Shown: positions 10,149 to 18,645 of the stretch, piece by piece
Numbering within the stretch: position 1 is the stretch's first letter
Layout of the letters: each line of letters begins with the position of its first letter
NCBI GenBank assembly: GCA_009838645.1
Contig: VXRC01000020.1
Location: 1 to 54,986 of the forward strand
Source of the DNA: Gemmatimonadota bacterium
Lineage (GTDB): Bacteria > JAAXHH01
Length of the DNA stretch: 54,986 nt
Direction: 5' to 3'
The notes under the pieces: model-generated
What the model saw: only the letters and a program-made list of their open reading frames with translations
Told to the model about the DNA's origin: nothing
Database searches by the model: none
Made by a program: the position numbers and the translations under genes

Positions 10149-10310
10149 GGGGTTCTGTCTCCGTTGGATTTCAGTATTGTGATCTTATAGTTGGATCGGC
10201 CTTTCACGCGGTCACTCGGGAAATCGCCGGGCATGCTCAGATCGCGTCCGCATGCGCTGGTCCTCCGCCCGCACCAGCCCGTGTCCGCGCCCGCCGCCCA
10301 CGCCTGCGTT

Positions 10311-12155
10311 TCACACCTCGATCCGCCCCGGTTTCACGTCCACCGCGCCCGACGCCGATATCCTGACCAGCATGGCGTCTTCGGGTTCGAAGGCCAGGTA
10401 CACCGTCCGCTCCCTGCCGTTGACGTGGAGAACCACCTCTCGCTCGACCCGATCCGTAGAACGCCAGCCCTCGTAAGCCATGGGGTACCGGATCCGCTTC
10501 GTGTCGGGATGGGCGAAGAATACATGGTAGTCGCCGTCGACCTCCCGGCACCAGAACTCCGGCGCGTCCCGGCCGCTCACGAGGGGAGGATGGCGTAGCG
10601 CGGCGACCGGATCCGCCGTGACCGAGGGCTGGCTCATCAGTTCCGTCAGGCGATCCCCGTAATCCGCTGGCGGACGGTGGCCCGGTGCGGCGATCCGGCG
10701 CGGAACGCAGATCCGGGCGCCCTCCCGGGCGAGGCGAAGCAGGGCCGAAAGGCCGTCGCCGTCCAGCCACTCCGCGTCCACGTAGATCATGGAAAACGCA
10801 GCCTCGCCGTACCGGACGCGCCTGTCCTCCACAACCGCCTCCTCCAGAAAAGGCGTCGAGATCCACAGGGGGTGATAACCGAGAAGGCCGGCCGGCCGTT
10901 CAACGGTCTGCAGTTCCCAGTAGTAGTTGGCGGCCGGACCGCGCCGCTCCTCGGGCAGCAGGTGGCGCATCCAGTGGTCTTCCAGCGGAAGGTATACCGC
11001 CACGTCCGTGCAGGTCCTGCCCTGCTTGACGAAATCGGCGGCCTCCGCCAGATAGGCGTTAAAGGCCGGAAGCTGGCCGGCGAACCCGCTGTCCGGACCG
11101 ACGTGCGTGGTCGCGTAGAAGGTGTTGGACCCGCCCGGCGCATTGTAGGGCATGCCGTGCCAGACGATGTGGTTGACGCCGTTGGCGAACACCGCGTCCG
11201 CCATGAGCTTCAGGTCCTCCACCTTCTCCTCGCCGTGATGGGGCGACGGCGCGGGCCACGGCTCGTAGCCGTAGATGCAGGTGAAGGTCTCGCAGGTCAC
11301 GACGGGCCGCGCACCCAGGGCCGCCGCCGAACCCGGGATGGCCGAGAAGAAGGTCTCGAACAGCAGGGCCTCGGATTCAGGGACGTCCGCGAGCGCGAAG
11401 GCGGCCAGCAGGTCGGCCGGCGCTCCGTGACACTGCACGCGGCTCACGGAACCGAGACGGCGGCAGATTTCGGCATAGGGCCTGAAGAAGCCCTCGATCG
11501 CCGCGTCCGACAGGAGCTTCCGGTAGTCGTAACGCACATCGGGATGCTCGTCGATCGATGCCTTGAAGGGTTCCAGGTCGTACCCGAATCGGTCCCGGAA
11601 GACCGGATCCAGGTGCGCGCTCCAGAGCCCCTCCGGGTACACCTCCCACGAATCGGAGAACAGCGCCGAGGTGGTGCCCCGCAGGGCCGGTTCCAACGCG
11701 CCGCCGACGTGGCCGGCGTACCGCTCCAGCGCGTCCGGATCCAGGTGGTTCAGGATCCGGCCCCGGCCGTAGTAGGACAGCTCCCACGACTTCTCCAGCC
11801 GCTGGTCCGAAGGCCCGCCGAATACCTGTCCCCCGTCCTCCTCCGGTACGATCGACCCGCCGAAGGGCCATGAGGTGCTGAAGGTGAAGTCGCATCCGAT
11901 ACCCAGCCGGTCCGCCTCCGCCTTGGCGCCGGCGACCAGGCCGGACCACGCCTCGCTCAGCCAGCGGGGTCCTTCCCCGGCCCCGGGCTGCGGATACATG
12001 AAAGCGATCTCCACCCCGCCGAACCCCTGGTCCCACACCCATTTAAGCTGAGACCTGACGTCTTCTTCCCGGATGTCGTCGTGGAACCACCACCAGCGCG
12101 TGTAGGGACGGGAGTCCGAAAAGGGGCGGTAGGTCCTGGTCAGTTCGTTCGACAT
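10311..12155 (-). CDS. GH106-like (alpha-L-rhamnosidase-related) protein
   Basis: 614 residues without signal peptide. The N-terminus RPYTRWWWFHDDI (residues 16-28) followed by an alternating helix and GGVEIAFMYPQ (46-56) matches the TIM-barrel start of GH106 and related glycoside hydrolases. FSDSWEV (166-172) followed by DRFGYDLEPF (188-197) is the segment of the family that carries an acidic residue after the barrel strand. It is about half the length of secreted GH106 rhamnosidases and lacks their extra beta domains, so it acts in the cytoplasm if active. Substrate is not predictable; rhamnose- or uronate-containing oligosaccharides are possible. The start region is tandemly repeated (12153-12199), giving three ATGs 17 nt apart; the one at 12155 is the only one in frame with the conserved N-terminus. 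Confidence 0.7.
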   Translation of the reverse strand: MSNELTRTYRPFSDSRPYTRWWWFHDDIREEDVRSQLKWVWDQGFGGVEIAFMYPQPGAGEGPRWLSEAWSGLVAGAKAEADRLGIGCDFTFSTSWPFGGSIVPEEDGGQVFGGPSDQRLEKSWELSYYGRGRILNHLDPDALERYAGHVGGALEPALRGTTSALFSDSWEVYPEGLWSAHLDPVFRDRFGYDLEPFKASIDEHPDVRYDYRKLLSDAAIEGFFRPYAEICRRLGSVSRVQCHGAPADLLAAFALADVPESEALLFETFFSAIPGSAAALGARPVVTCETFTCIYGYEPWPAPSPHHGEEKVEDLKLMADAVFANGVNHIVWHGMPYNAPGGSNTFYATTHVGPDSGFAGQLPAFNAYLAEAADFVKQGRTCTDVAVYLPLEDHWMRHLLPEERRGPAANYYWELQTVERPAGLLGYHPLWISTPFLEEAVVEDRRVRYGEAAFSMIYVDAEWLDGDGLSALLRLAREGARICVPRRIAAPGHRPPADYGDRLTELMSQPSVTADPVAALRHPPLVSGRDAPEFWCREVDGDYHVFFAHPDTKRIRYPMAYEGWRSTDRVEREVVLHVNGRERTVYLAFEPEDAMLVRISASGAVDVKPGRIEV

Positions 12156-12199
12156 GACGGCCCTTTCGCCATGACGGCTCTTTCGCCATGACGGCTTTG
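12153..12199. repeat. 17-bp tandem repeat over a start codon
   Basis: CATGACGGCCCTTTCGC (12153-12169) is repeated at 12170-12186 with one change, and a partial third copy follows from 12187. Read on the minus strand, each copy supplies an ATG with the same upstream purine-rich context. Confidence 0.85.
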
Positions 12200-12304
12200 A
12201 TCACTGGTCGTTTCGCCTTGCATAATCTATACCGGAATCCCGCTGGGAACACTATATTATGCGGAGCCCGGACACACCGTGTTCCGTTCATTTCCGGAGG
12301 ACCC

Positions 12305-13087
12305 ATGCAGACCATTGATTTCGCGCGTTCAACCTTTACTTTCCGGGTGGATTCCGAGAAGAAGCCGCCGAAGACCGTGACCCGGAAGGTGCCGTACTCC
12401 CTGAACAACGCCCGCATACCCATCGAGGCCGCCCTGACCGTGGCCGCGAAGGACGGTGGATTCCGGGAAGAGTACGTCCTGGGGGTGAGTTGCAAGACCG
12501 AACAGGTCGGTGTGGAACGGGATATCTGGCACATCCCCAACGCGGACTTCAAGCCCATCTTCTCGTCGGACACCTTCATGGCCATCAAGACCTACGAAGT
12601 GGCCGACCGGGGCGCCACGCTCTACCCGCCTACGCTGGGCGAGCAGCCCGAACGGCAGGTCGTCGCCATCGAGGAGACCTTCGAAGACGTCCGAATCGAC
12701 CTGTCCCGCGTCGAAGGCCGCGTCCTGGAGACGCCGCGGGCCATCGTGGAGGCCGTCCTCGATAACGTCCCCCTGAACGCCCGGACGACCATCGGGAACG
12801 ACCGGTACGCTGCGGTGCTCGAATACCCGGTCAAGACGATCAATGCCAACGAGCGGGACTGGATCTACCAGCCGGACACGGGTCCGGTGCTGCTGCCGGA
12901 CCTGTCCCACGACCCGGAAGACATGATGAAAGGGATCGAACTGGCCTTTGCCGCGTTCAATACACCGGACTGGGTGGAGTTCATAGTCCGGGTTCCCACT
13001 CCGGTCGCAGAAGGCGTCAACGTGTACCACTATGCGGAACCCGTCCGGATGGACTGTGTTAACGAAGTGGTGGTGCCGCGGCACTGA
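12305..13087 (+). CDS. Conserved-looking protein of unknown function
   Basis: 260 residues, no signal peptide and no membrane segment. I do not recognise a family. It is rich in beta-prone and acidic stretches (VLGVSCKTEQVGVERDIWHI, and FAAFNTPDWVEFIVRVPTPV near the end). I chose ATG 12305 because GGAGGA lies just upstream at about 12296-12301; a longer in-frame extension to 12188 has no ribosome site and reads as non-coding. It is divergent from the GH106-like gene, with the intervening region only about 150 nt, so the two may share a regulatory region. No catalytic motif can be named. Confidence 0.75.
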   Translation: MQTIDFARSTFTFRVDSEKKPPKTVTRKVPYSLNNARIPIEAALTVAAKDGGFREEYVLGVSCKTEQVGVERDIWHIPNADFKPIFSSDTFMAIKTYEVADRGATLYPPTLGEQPERQVVAIEETFEDVRIDLSRVEGRVLETPRAIVEAVLDNVPLNARTTIGNDRYAAVLEYPVKTINANERDWIYQPDTGPVLLPDLSHDPEDMMKGIELAFAAFNTPDWVEFIVRVPTPVAEGVNVYHYAEPVRMDCVNEVVVPRH

Positions 13088-13113
13088 GCGCGCTGCCTGT
13101 ACTGAGCGCGCTG
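13083..13113. repeat. Short direct repeat at a stop codon
   Basis: ACTGAGCGCGCTG occurs at 13083-13095 and again at 13101-13113 (period 18). The first copy contains the TGA stop of the preceding gene. More degenerate copies follow up to about 13140. Confidence 0.7.
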
Positions 13114-13174
13114 AATACGCTGCGTAGTCTGAACGCGTTGGGCACATCAAGCATACTGGGAGAAGGTCGGCGTC

Positions 13175-14899
13175 ATGCGGTTTTCGCTGAACTGTTTTCT
13201 CACATGGTTGTGTGGTGCAGGCATCCTGTTTTCGCTCACCGTGTCGACGGTTGCGTTAACACCGGGCACGGCGTTCGCACCAGGAACGGCGCACGCACAG
13301 GGTACGCGGGGCAATTTGACCGGCAGCGCGGGAAGTCCCGGTGCGGAAGAGGCCGAGGAAGAGGATCCCGTGCAGCGCGTGCTGCGGGAACGCGTCGACG
13401 ATTACGGCCAGACGGTGGGCGTCGTCGCCGGGATCATTCGCGGCATCAACCGGTACGTCTATGCCCACGGCACGCTCAACCGCGGCACGATCCGGCGCGT
13501 GAGCGGCATGACGGTCTTCGAGATCGGGCAGCTCAGCAGCCTGTACACGACGGCCATGCTGTCCCTCATGGTCCAGCGGGGCGACGTGAGCCTGACCGAC
13601 GAGGTGTCCGCCTATCTCCCGGAGACGGTGAACGTACCGGCCGCGCGCGCAGGAAACCCCATCCTGATCGAGCACCTCGCCACCCATACCTCCGGACTGC
13701 CCCGCCTGCCGGACAACCTGGTTTCTTCAGCACCGGATGATCCGCTGAAGGGGTACTCGGTGGAGTTGATGTACGCTTTCCTCGACCGGTACGCGGAGGC
13801 GCAGCGCGAAGGGCTCGAGATCCCGTTCGATTTCGAAGAACCGGACAGCAGATTTTCGGATGGCGAAGGTCCCCAAGATCGGGACGGCGTAGATCCGGTT
13901 GGCGAAGGTCCTCTGGCTCGTGAAGGCGAAGACCGTTCGGATACGCCGGGCCGTGTTGATCCGGAGGGCCGCTACGAAATGGAAGGCCGCTACGGGGCGG
14001 ACGATCCTTTCGAGTTGGAAGACCGGTACGCCTATTCCGATCTCGGCATGGGGCTTCTGGGACACGTACTCGAGCGCGCGGCCGATCAGTCCTATGACGA
14101 CCTGGTCCGGGAGTTGCTCGGCAATCCCCTCAAGCTGGCCAACACGGCCAACGCGCCTACGCCGTCCATGCAGACGTACCTGGCGACAGGACACGACGAC
14201 GGCCGCCGGCCCGTGCCCGCCTGGTCCGACACGACCCTCGTGGGCGGCACGGGGCTGCGGTCCAATCTCCTGGACATGATGACCCTGGTGTCGGCCAGCA
14301 TGGGAATCATCTACGCCCTGCCGGAAGACTTCACCGAAGACGATTCGACCCGCTATCACGCATCCTTCGACAGCCTCATCGTGGCCCGGAATCCCACGGA
14401 CGAGGAGGGCGTCCGGACCGCCCTGGGCTGGAAGGTGCGCCAGGACGGGCGAGGCCGCGACATCCACTGGCTCACCGGCCGGACCAACGGGTTCTACGCC
14501 TTCGCCGCCTTCCTCAAGGAATGGCGAAAGGGTGTCGTGGTGCTGTCCAACAGCTCGGCCAGCGTCGAGGACATCGGGTTCCACCTCTTAAGTGCCCGAA
14601 ACCCCCTGGCGCCGCCCCCGAGGAATGTAGTGCAAATGACCGAGACCGCCTACGTGGCCTGCACGGGCACCTATGCCTTCTCCCCCGAATTCACCGTCGA
14701 CATCACCTTCAGCGACGGCAAGCTCTATGGCCAGCCGCCCGGCCAGCCCCGGAGCGAACTGATCCTCGAATCGTCCGGGGACTTCTACCTGGAAGACGAG
14801 GACGCCCGGATTACCTTCGTCCCGGACGAAGAGGGAAACGTCGACCACTTCCTCTTTCTCCAGGACGGACAGACTCACCGGGCTGAAAGGGTGAGGTAG
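13175..14899 (+). CDS. Exported serine beta-lactamase-fold protein, active site degenerate
   Basis: 574 residues with an N-terminal signal peptide (about residues 1-42, ending AHAQ). Residues about 65-480 align with the class C beta-lactamase / PBP4* family: FEIG (115-118), MVQRGDVSLTDEV (131-143) and HLATHTSGLP (167-176) are conserved. The catalytic SxxK tetrad expected directly after FEIG reads QLSS: Gln119 replaces the nucleophilic Ser and Ser122 replaces the Lys. YxN reads YSD (287-289). The third motif region is HWLTGRTNG instead of the usual HxGGTGG-type pattern. An acidic, Arg/Gly-rich insert (residues about 222-285) precedes YSD. A C-terminal beta domain of about 100 residues follows. 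It is most likely a non-catalytic, ligand- or cell-wall-binding homologue. GAAGG precedes the ATG. Confidence 0.85.
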   Translation: MRFSLNCFLTWLCGAGILFSLTVSTVALTPGTAFAPGTAHAQGTRGNLTGSAGSPGAEEAEEEDPVQRVLRERVDDYGQTVGVVAGIIRGINRYVYAHGTLNRGTIRRVSGMTVFEIGQLSSLYTTAMLSLMVQRGDVSLTDEVSAYLPETVNVPAARAGNPILIEHLATHTSGLPRLPDNLVSSAPDDPLKGYSVELMYAFLDRYAEAQREGLEIPFDFEEPDSRFSDGEGPQDRDGVDPVGEGPLAREGEDRSDTPGRVDPEGRYEMEGRYGADDPFELEDRYAYSDLGMGLLGHVLERAADQSYDDLVRELLGNPLKLANTANAPTPSMQTYLATGHDDGRRPVPAWSDTTLVGGTGLRSNLLDMMTLVSASMGIIYALPEDFTEDDSTRYHASFDSLIVARNPTDEEGVRTALGWKVRQDGRGRDIHWLTGRTNGFYAFAAFLKEWRKGVVVLSNSSASVEDIGFHLLSARNPLAPPPRNVVQMTETAYVACTGTYAFSPEFTVDITFSDGKLYGQPPGQPRSELILESSGDFYLEDEDARITFVPDEEGNVDHFLFLQDGQTHRAERVR

Positions 14900-14949
14900 G
14901 ATTTGAATCGCCGCCATACCCCGCACAATACGACATGAGAGGCGCGATC

Positions 14950-16212
14950 ATGATGCAAAGATGGCTTGGCGTACTGGCGATGGTACTCGTGACGGCGGTA
15001 GCGATGGCAATGGCGGTGGCCGCGTGCGGCAACGATGATCCGACGGGGCCTGATCCGGCGCCGATGGCGGAACCGAAACCCATCGTGCTTGGGACGGCCG
15101 TTGCGGAGACCGGTCGCCTCAGCACGCCCGGATCGGAGGTCAGCCGCGGATACAGACTAGCCGTTGAAATGCTGAATGAGATGGGCGGCATCGGCGGGCG
15201 GGAGGTGCAGTTGGTGATTCACGACGATGGAAGCGACGCGGACGCGAGCGTTCGCCTTTACCAGGAGATGATCGCATCGGATTCCATCACCGCTTTTCTG
15301 GGCCCATACGGCAGCGGGATCACCGAACCCGTAATCAACGTGACGGAATCGGCCGGGATCCCGCTCGTCTCTTCGGCAGCAGCGGCTCCCGTGATCTGGG
15401 AGAATCGAGGTCGGCAGTGGAGCGTGCAGATGTCGAATCCGGGCCCGACTTATCTCGAGGGTTCCGTGGAACTGGCTGCGCAGGCCGGTGCGCGCACGGT
15501 GGCGCTGGTGTGGGAGGATACGGCCTTTCCCACGGCGGTGGCCCAGGGTATTCGCGATGCGGCTCGGACCTGGGAACTCGACCTCGTGATGGAGCAAGCC
15601 TACGCGGCGGGAAGCGCGGACCACGAGGCACTGGCGGCCATGGCCCGGGATGCGGGCGCCGATCTGTTCATCGGTGGAGGGTATTCTGACGACGCGATCG
15701 CGTTCGCGAAAGCCGTGGCCGTTGTGGATTACAAGCCGCTCCTGACATCCCTCCTCCTGGCGAGCGGAGCATCCTTCATAGGCGAGGTGGGCGCGGCCGG
15801 GCGATGCGTCATCGGCAACGCTGCCTGGGATCCATCGATCCGTACGGAAGGGTACATCGCCACGAACGAGACATTCGTACGACGCTACGAAGCGGCCTAC
15901 AACAAAATGCCGGACTACCAGGCCGCATCGGGTTTCGGCGCCGTCGAACTCCTCGCGGAGGGCATCAACCGGGCCGCTACGCCCACAGGGGGAATCGACC
16001 GCGCGTCCATACGCGACTTTTTGTTTGCGACCTCCAAACAGACCGTACTTGGACCCTTTGGCGTCTATCCGCTGGGCGACGCCCAGGCCGGCGCTCAGCG
16101 CGATCTGAAGGGCATACAGGTCCAGTGGCAGGACGACGGGGCGGGCGGCCTGGTCAGTCGCATCGTACATCCGCCGGAGGTCAGTCAGGCGTCTTTGTGC
16201 TTCGCGCGCTGA
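14950..16212 (+). CDS. LivJ-like periplasmic binding lipoprotein (Peripla_BP_6)
   Basis: About 420 residues. A hydrophobic leader ends in AVAAC, a lipobox, so the mature protein is a lipoprotein with an acidic linker. The remainder follows the branched-chain amino-acid / amide binding-protein fold: GLA-type opening PIVLGTAVAETGRL, GYRLAVEMLNEMGGIGGREV, then FLGPYGSGITEPV and PLVSSAAAAPV. Such proteins deliver substrates to LivHMGF transporters or act as receptors. No permease or ATPase gene is nearby, so it may be an orphan receptor. ATG 14950 (or 14953) is preferred because AGAGG lies 8 nt upstream; an in-frame ATG at 14935 is possible. Confidence 0.85.
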   Translation: MMQRWLGVLAMVLVTAVAMAMAVAACGNDDPTGPDPAPMAEPKPIVLGTAVAETGRLSTPGSEVSRGYRLAVEMLNEMGGIGGREVQLVIHDDGSDADASVRLYQEMIASDSITAFLGPYGSGITEPVINVTESAGIPLVSSAAAAPVIWENRGRQWSVQMSNPGPTYLEGSVELAAQAGARTVALVWEDTAFPTAVAQGIRDAARTWELDLVMEQAYAAGSADHEALAAMARDAGADLFIGGGYSDDAIAFAKAVAVVDYKPLLTSLLLASGASFIGEVGAAGRCVIGNAAWDPSIRTEGYIATNETFVRRYEAAYNKMPDYQAASGFGAVELLAEGINRAATPTGGIDRASIRDFLFATSKQTVLGPFGVYPLGDAQAGAQRDLKGIQVQWQDDGAGGLVSRIVHPPEVSQASLCFAR

Positions 16213-16259
16213 ATTCATCGTTTACCAGGAATCGCCAACCAGACTGGGGAGCATCTACA

Positions 16260-16580
16260 ATGCCTGCTTATGTCATCTCCATGATGTCCGTCCATGACCC
16301 CGAGACCTACCGGAAGTACACCGACCGGACCCCAACCATCGTCAAGAAGCACGGGGGCAGGTTCCTGACACGGGGCGAGGAAATCGCCTGTGTCGAGGGC
16401 AAGAACTACGACGGGCGGATGGTGATCCTGGAGTTTCCAAGCAGGGCGCATGCAGAGGCGTGGTACAACGATCCGGCGTACCAGGAGGCGATGAAGTTTC
16501 GCCAGGCCGCTTCGACGATGAACTATCTGCTGATTCAGGAAGGTGGCGAGAATACCCGGGATCCGGACCCGAAGTTGTGA
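16260..16580 (+). CDS. DUF1330 family protein
   Basis: 106 residues. The pattern PAYVISMMSVHDPETYRKY, HGGRFLTRGEE and FPSRAHAEAWYNDPAYQ is the DUF1330 dimeric alpha/beta-barrel (ferredoxin-like) fold. The molecular function of this family is unknown. GGGGAGC about 10 nt upstream supports ATG 16260; earlier in-frame codons overlap the binding-protein gene in another frame and are not used. It is the last high-GC gene before the defence island. Confidence 0.88.
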   Translation: MPAYVISMMSVHDPETYRKYTDRTPTIVKKHGGRFLTRGEEIACVEGKNYDGRMVILEFPSRAHAEAWYNDPAYQEAMKFRQAASTMNYLLIQEGGENTRDPDPKL

Positions 16581-16626
16581 CGGGGACCGTCATAACCACT
16601 AAGTGTTAGAATAGGAAAGCCTAACT

Positions 16627-17535
16627 ATGCTTGAGAGATTCACTGGCCAGGATGGACGAACCTTCGTGATTGATGCGCTAAGGGATCAGTCTGTCACAAG
16701 CGGGGATGCCAGACTCGCTGAGACTGTCTGCAACCATGCAGAGGTCGTGGGATTCTCTCAAGGGTCTACCATAATTAAAGAGTCAGCACCAGACAACGAC
16801 ATCTACTTCATTTTGGCCGGCGTGGTCTCGATCCGAGTAGGTGGCAGAGAGATCGCGGTTAGGACAGCGGGACAGCACATCGGTGAGATGGCAGTGGTGG
16901 ATCCTGGACAGCCACGGTCCGCATCAGCGGTCGCTGATGGTGAGGTAGTTGTCGCCCGAGTTTCTGCAAGGACTTTCATAAACCTGGCAGAAGCCAATGC
17001 GCGACTATGGCGGAACATCGCTCGTACATTGGCCGAACGTCTTAGGCAGCGAAACCGATTCGTCTCATCAATGAATCCACGGCCCGTCTTATTCGTTGGC
17101 TGTTCAACAGAGTCGCTCCCGGTCGCTCAAGCTATCCAATCGGCTCTCGCCCACGACCCAATTGAAGTCAAAGTCTGGACCGATGACATCTTCGAGGCAT
17201 CCGACTTCCCAATCCTATCATTGGAGCGCGAGTTGTCTATAGTCGATTTTGCCGTCCTTCTCCTGTCTCCTGACGATACGGTGATCAGCCGTGAAACCAC
17301 CAGTGACGCGCCGAGGGACAACATAGTGTTCGAACTGGGACTCTTCATGGGAGCCTTGGGACATTCGCGCACGTTCCTGGTCTATCCATATAGCATCGAC
17401 ATTAAGATTCCAACGGACCTCGCAGGAATCACACCCTTGACATACGAGCAAAGGCCACAGTGCGAGCTTCCATCTGCGATTGCTCCAATGTGTATCCAAC
17501 TGAGAAACCGAATACTGAAGGTCGGTCCGCGCTGA
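16627..17535 (+). CDS. pycTIR: Pycsar-type effector: cyclic-nucleotide-binding domain + TIR-like domain
   Basis: 302 residues. Residues about 35-145 form a cNMP-binding domain: IYFILAGVVSIRVGGREI, then the phosphate-binding cassette with G86-E87 and R97 in GQPRSASA. Residues about 152-300 form a TIR-like domain of the PF10137 type, starting PVLFVGCS, with VWTDDIFEAS, FAVLLLSPDD and the signature RDNIVFELGLFMGALG (E236 in FELG is the expected catalytic Glu). In Pycsar immunity the sensor binds cCMP or cUMP and the TIR part depletes NAD+, stopping growth of infected cells (established knowledge). AGGAAAG lies about 8 nt before the ATG. A class III cyclase gene follows after 23 nt, giving the diagnostic two-gene layout. 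Soluble and cytoplasmic. Assignment to Pycsar rather than another cNMP-gated system rests on this pairing. Confidence 0.88.
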   Translation: MLERFTGQDGRTFVIDALRDQSVTSGDARLAETVCNHAEVVGFSQGSTIIKESAPDNDIYFILAGVVSIRVGGREIAVRTAGQHIGEMAVVDPGQPRSASAVADGEVVVARVSARTFINLAEANARLWRNIARTLAERLRQRNRFVSSMNPRPVLFVGCSTESLPVAQAIQSALAHDPIEVKVWTDDIFEASDFPILSLERELSIVDFAVLLLSPDDTVISRETTSDAPRDNIVFELGLFMGALGHSRTFLVYPYSIDIKIPTDLAGITPLTYEQRPQCELPSAIAPMCIQLRNRILKVGPR

Positions 17536-17558
17536 AGCTGGTTAAAGGAGTAGAGAGT

Positions 17559-18251
17559 ATGGGACTTGGTGACGACCTCAATTCAGAAGTGAGAAAGATC
17601 CTCCAAGAGACCTGGAGCAAACGCACTGGCCAGGTTATTCCAGAAGCAGATGACCTGAAACTCGGTAATGATGCGGTTATTCTAGATGGCACGGTACTAT
17701 ATGCAGATCTTGACGATTCTACCAGGTTGGTAGACACGAAGAAGCCGTTCTTCGCGGCAGAGATTTACAAATGCTACTTGGTATGCGCTGCCAGGATTAT
17801 CCGCTCAGAGGGTGGAGAAATCACATCCTACGACGGTGATCGCGTAATGGCGGTCTTTATCGGTAATTCAAAGAATAGTAGTGCTGCACGCACAGCTCTC
17901 AAAATCAACTATGCCGTGAAAAACATCGTCAATCCTGCAATAAAAAAACAATATCCCAAGACTAACTATTCGGTTAAACATGTAGTAGGAATCGACACCA
18001 GCGAACTCTTTGTGGCACGAACGGGTATCCGGGGAGCTAATGACCTCGTGTGGGTTGGCCGAGCGGCCAACTATGCTGCCAAATTATCTGCGCGGTCTGG
18101 GCCACCTACACAGATAACCAGTGACGTATACGACATGCTTCATAAGAACTCAAAGTTCGGCCAGAATGGAAAGAACATGTGGACTTCAACAACAGCTCCA
18201 GAAATCGGGAATAAGAGGATATATACTTCAACCTGGTGGTGGAGTGTGTAG
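17559..18251 (+). CDS. pycC: Class III nucleotide cyclase, probable pyrimidine cyclase of Pycsar
   Basis: 230 residues, a single stand-alone cyclase domain without membrane or receptor part. The two metal-binding Asp residues are present: D50 in VLYADLDDST and D94 in TSYDGDRVMAVF. Downstream, VWVGRAANYAAKLSARSG supplies N171 and a basic residue (K175) where purine cyclases have the Asn-xxx-Arg pair. The general shape (short, soluble, with YADLDDST and WVGRAANYAAKL) matches PycC enzymes, which convert CTP or UTP to cCMP or cUMP during phage infection. Which pyrimidine is used cannot be read here. AAAGGAG 8 nt upstream fixes ATG 17559, although the frame is open further back into the effector gene. 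It converges with a HicB-like gene. Confidence 0.87.
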   Translation: MGLGDDLNSEVRKILQETWSKRTGQVIPEADDLKLGNDAVILDGTVLYADLDDSTRLVDTKKPFFAAEIYKCYLVCAARIIRSEGGEITSYDGDRVMAVFIGNSKNSSAARTALKINYAVKNIVNPAIKKQYPKTNYSVKHVVGIDTSELFVARTGIRGANDLVWVGRAANYAAKLSARSGPPTQITSDVYDMLHKNSKFGQNGKNMWTSTTAPEIGNKRIYTSTWWWSV

Positions 18252-18356
18252 TCGCTCGACCAGCGAAAGCACGGAGTAATCGAACTACAGTATCGGCGTG
18301 CGCAGATCAACTATGATCTTATAAAGTATGCTTTCAGGAATTGTTCCTCGTAGTTC

Positions 18357-18518
18357 CTACTTCCGGCGATCTTCCAGCACTAGCGTGATAGCTTTGTCCA
18401 GATTATCGAGGGCCTCATCTACGGTCCGACCCTGACCGTTTGCTCCGGGTATTTCATCACAATATGCGATGTACCAACCGTCGTCCCACTCGATAATCGC
18501 CTTAAACTCGTTTTTCAT
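18357..18518 (-). CDS. HicB-like antitoxin, orphan and short
   Basis: 53 residues from the internal ATG at 18518 (MKNEFKAIIEWDDGWYIAYC). The pattern IPGANGQGRTVDEALDNLDKAI is that of the HicB_like partial RNase-H fold. It lacks the C-terminal DNA-binding helix-turn-helix or ribbon part of full HicB antitoxins. The gaps on both sides (about 105 and 127 nt) are too short for a HicA toxin, so it has no partner here. No strong ribosome site is visible. It may be a remnant or a stand-alone regulator of the genes upstream on the same strand. Confidence 0.8.
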   Translation of the reverse strand: MKNEFKAIIEWDDGWYIAYCDEIPGANGQGRTVDEALDNLDKAITLVLEDRRK

Positions 18519-18645
18519 CGTACACTGATTCTGCTGAGTCGTTCGGGGTGTCTTACTCCATTTGTAAAGCACGGGTTGTTTGTGTCAGGCCGTCCTGAGT
18601 TTTTGAGTCCTTTGCACTGCTTACTGGTTGTTTTGCCGCCACTGA

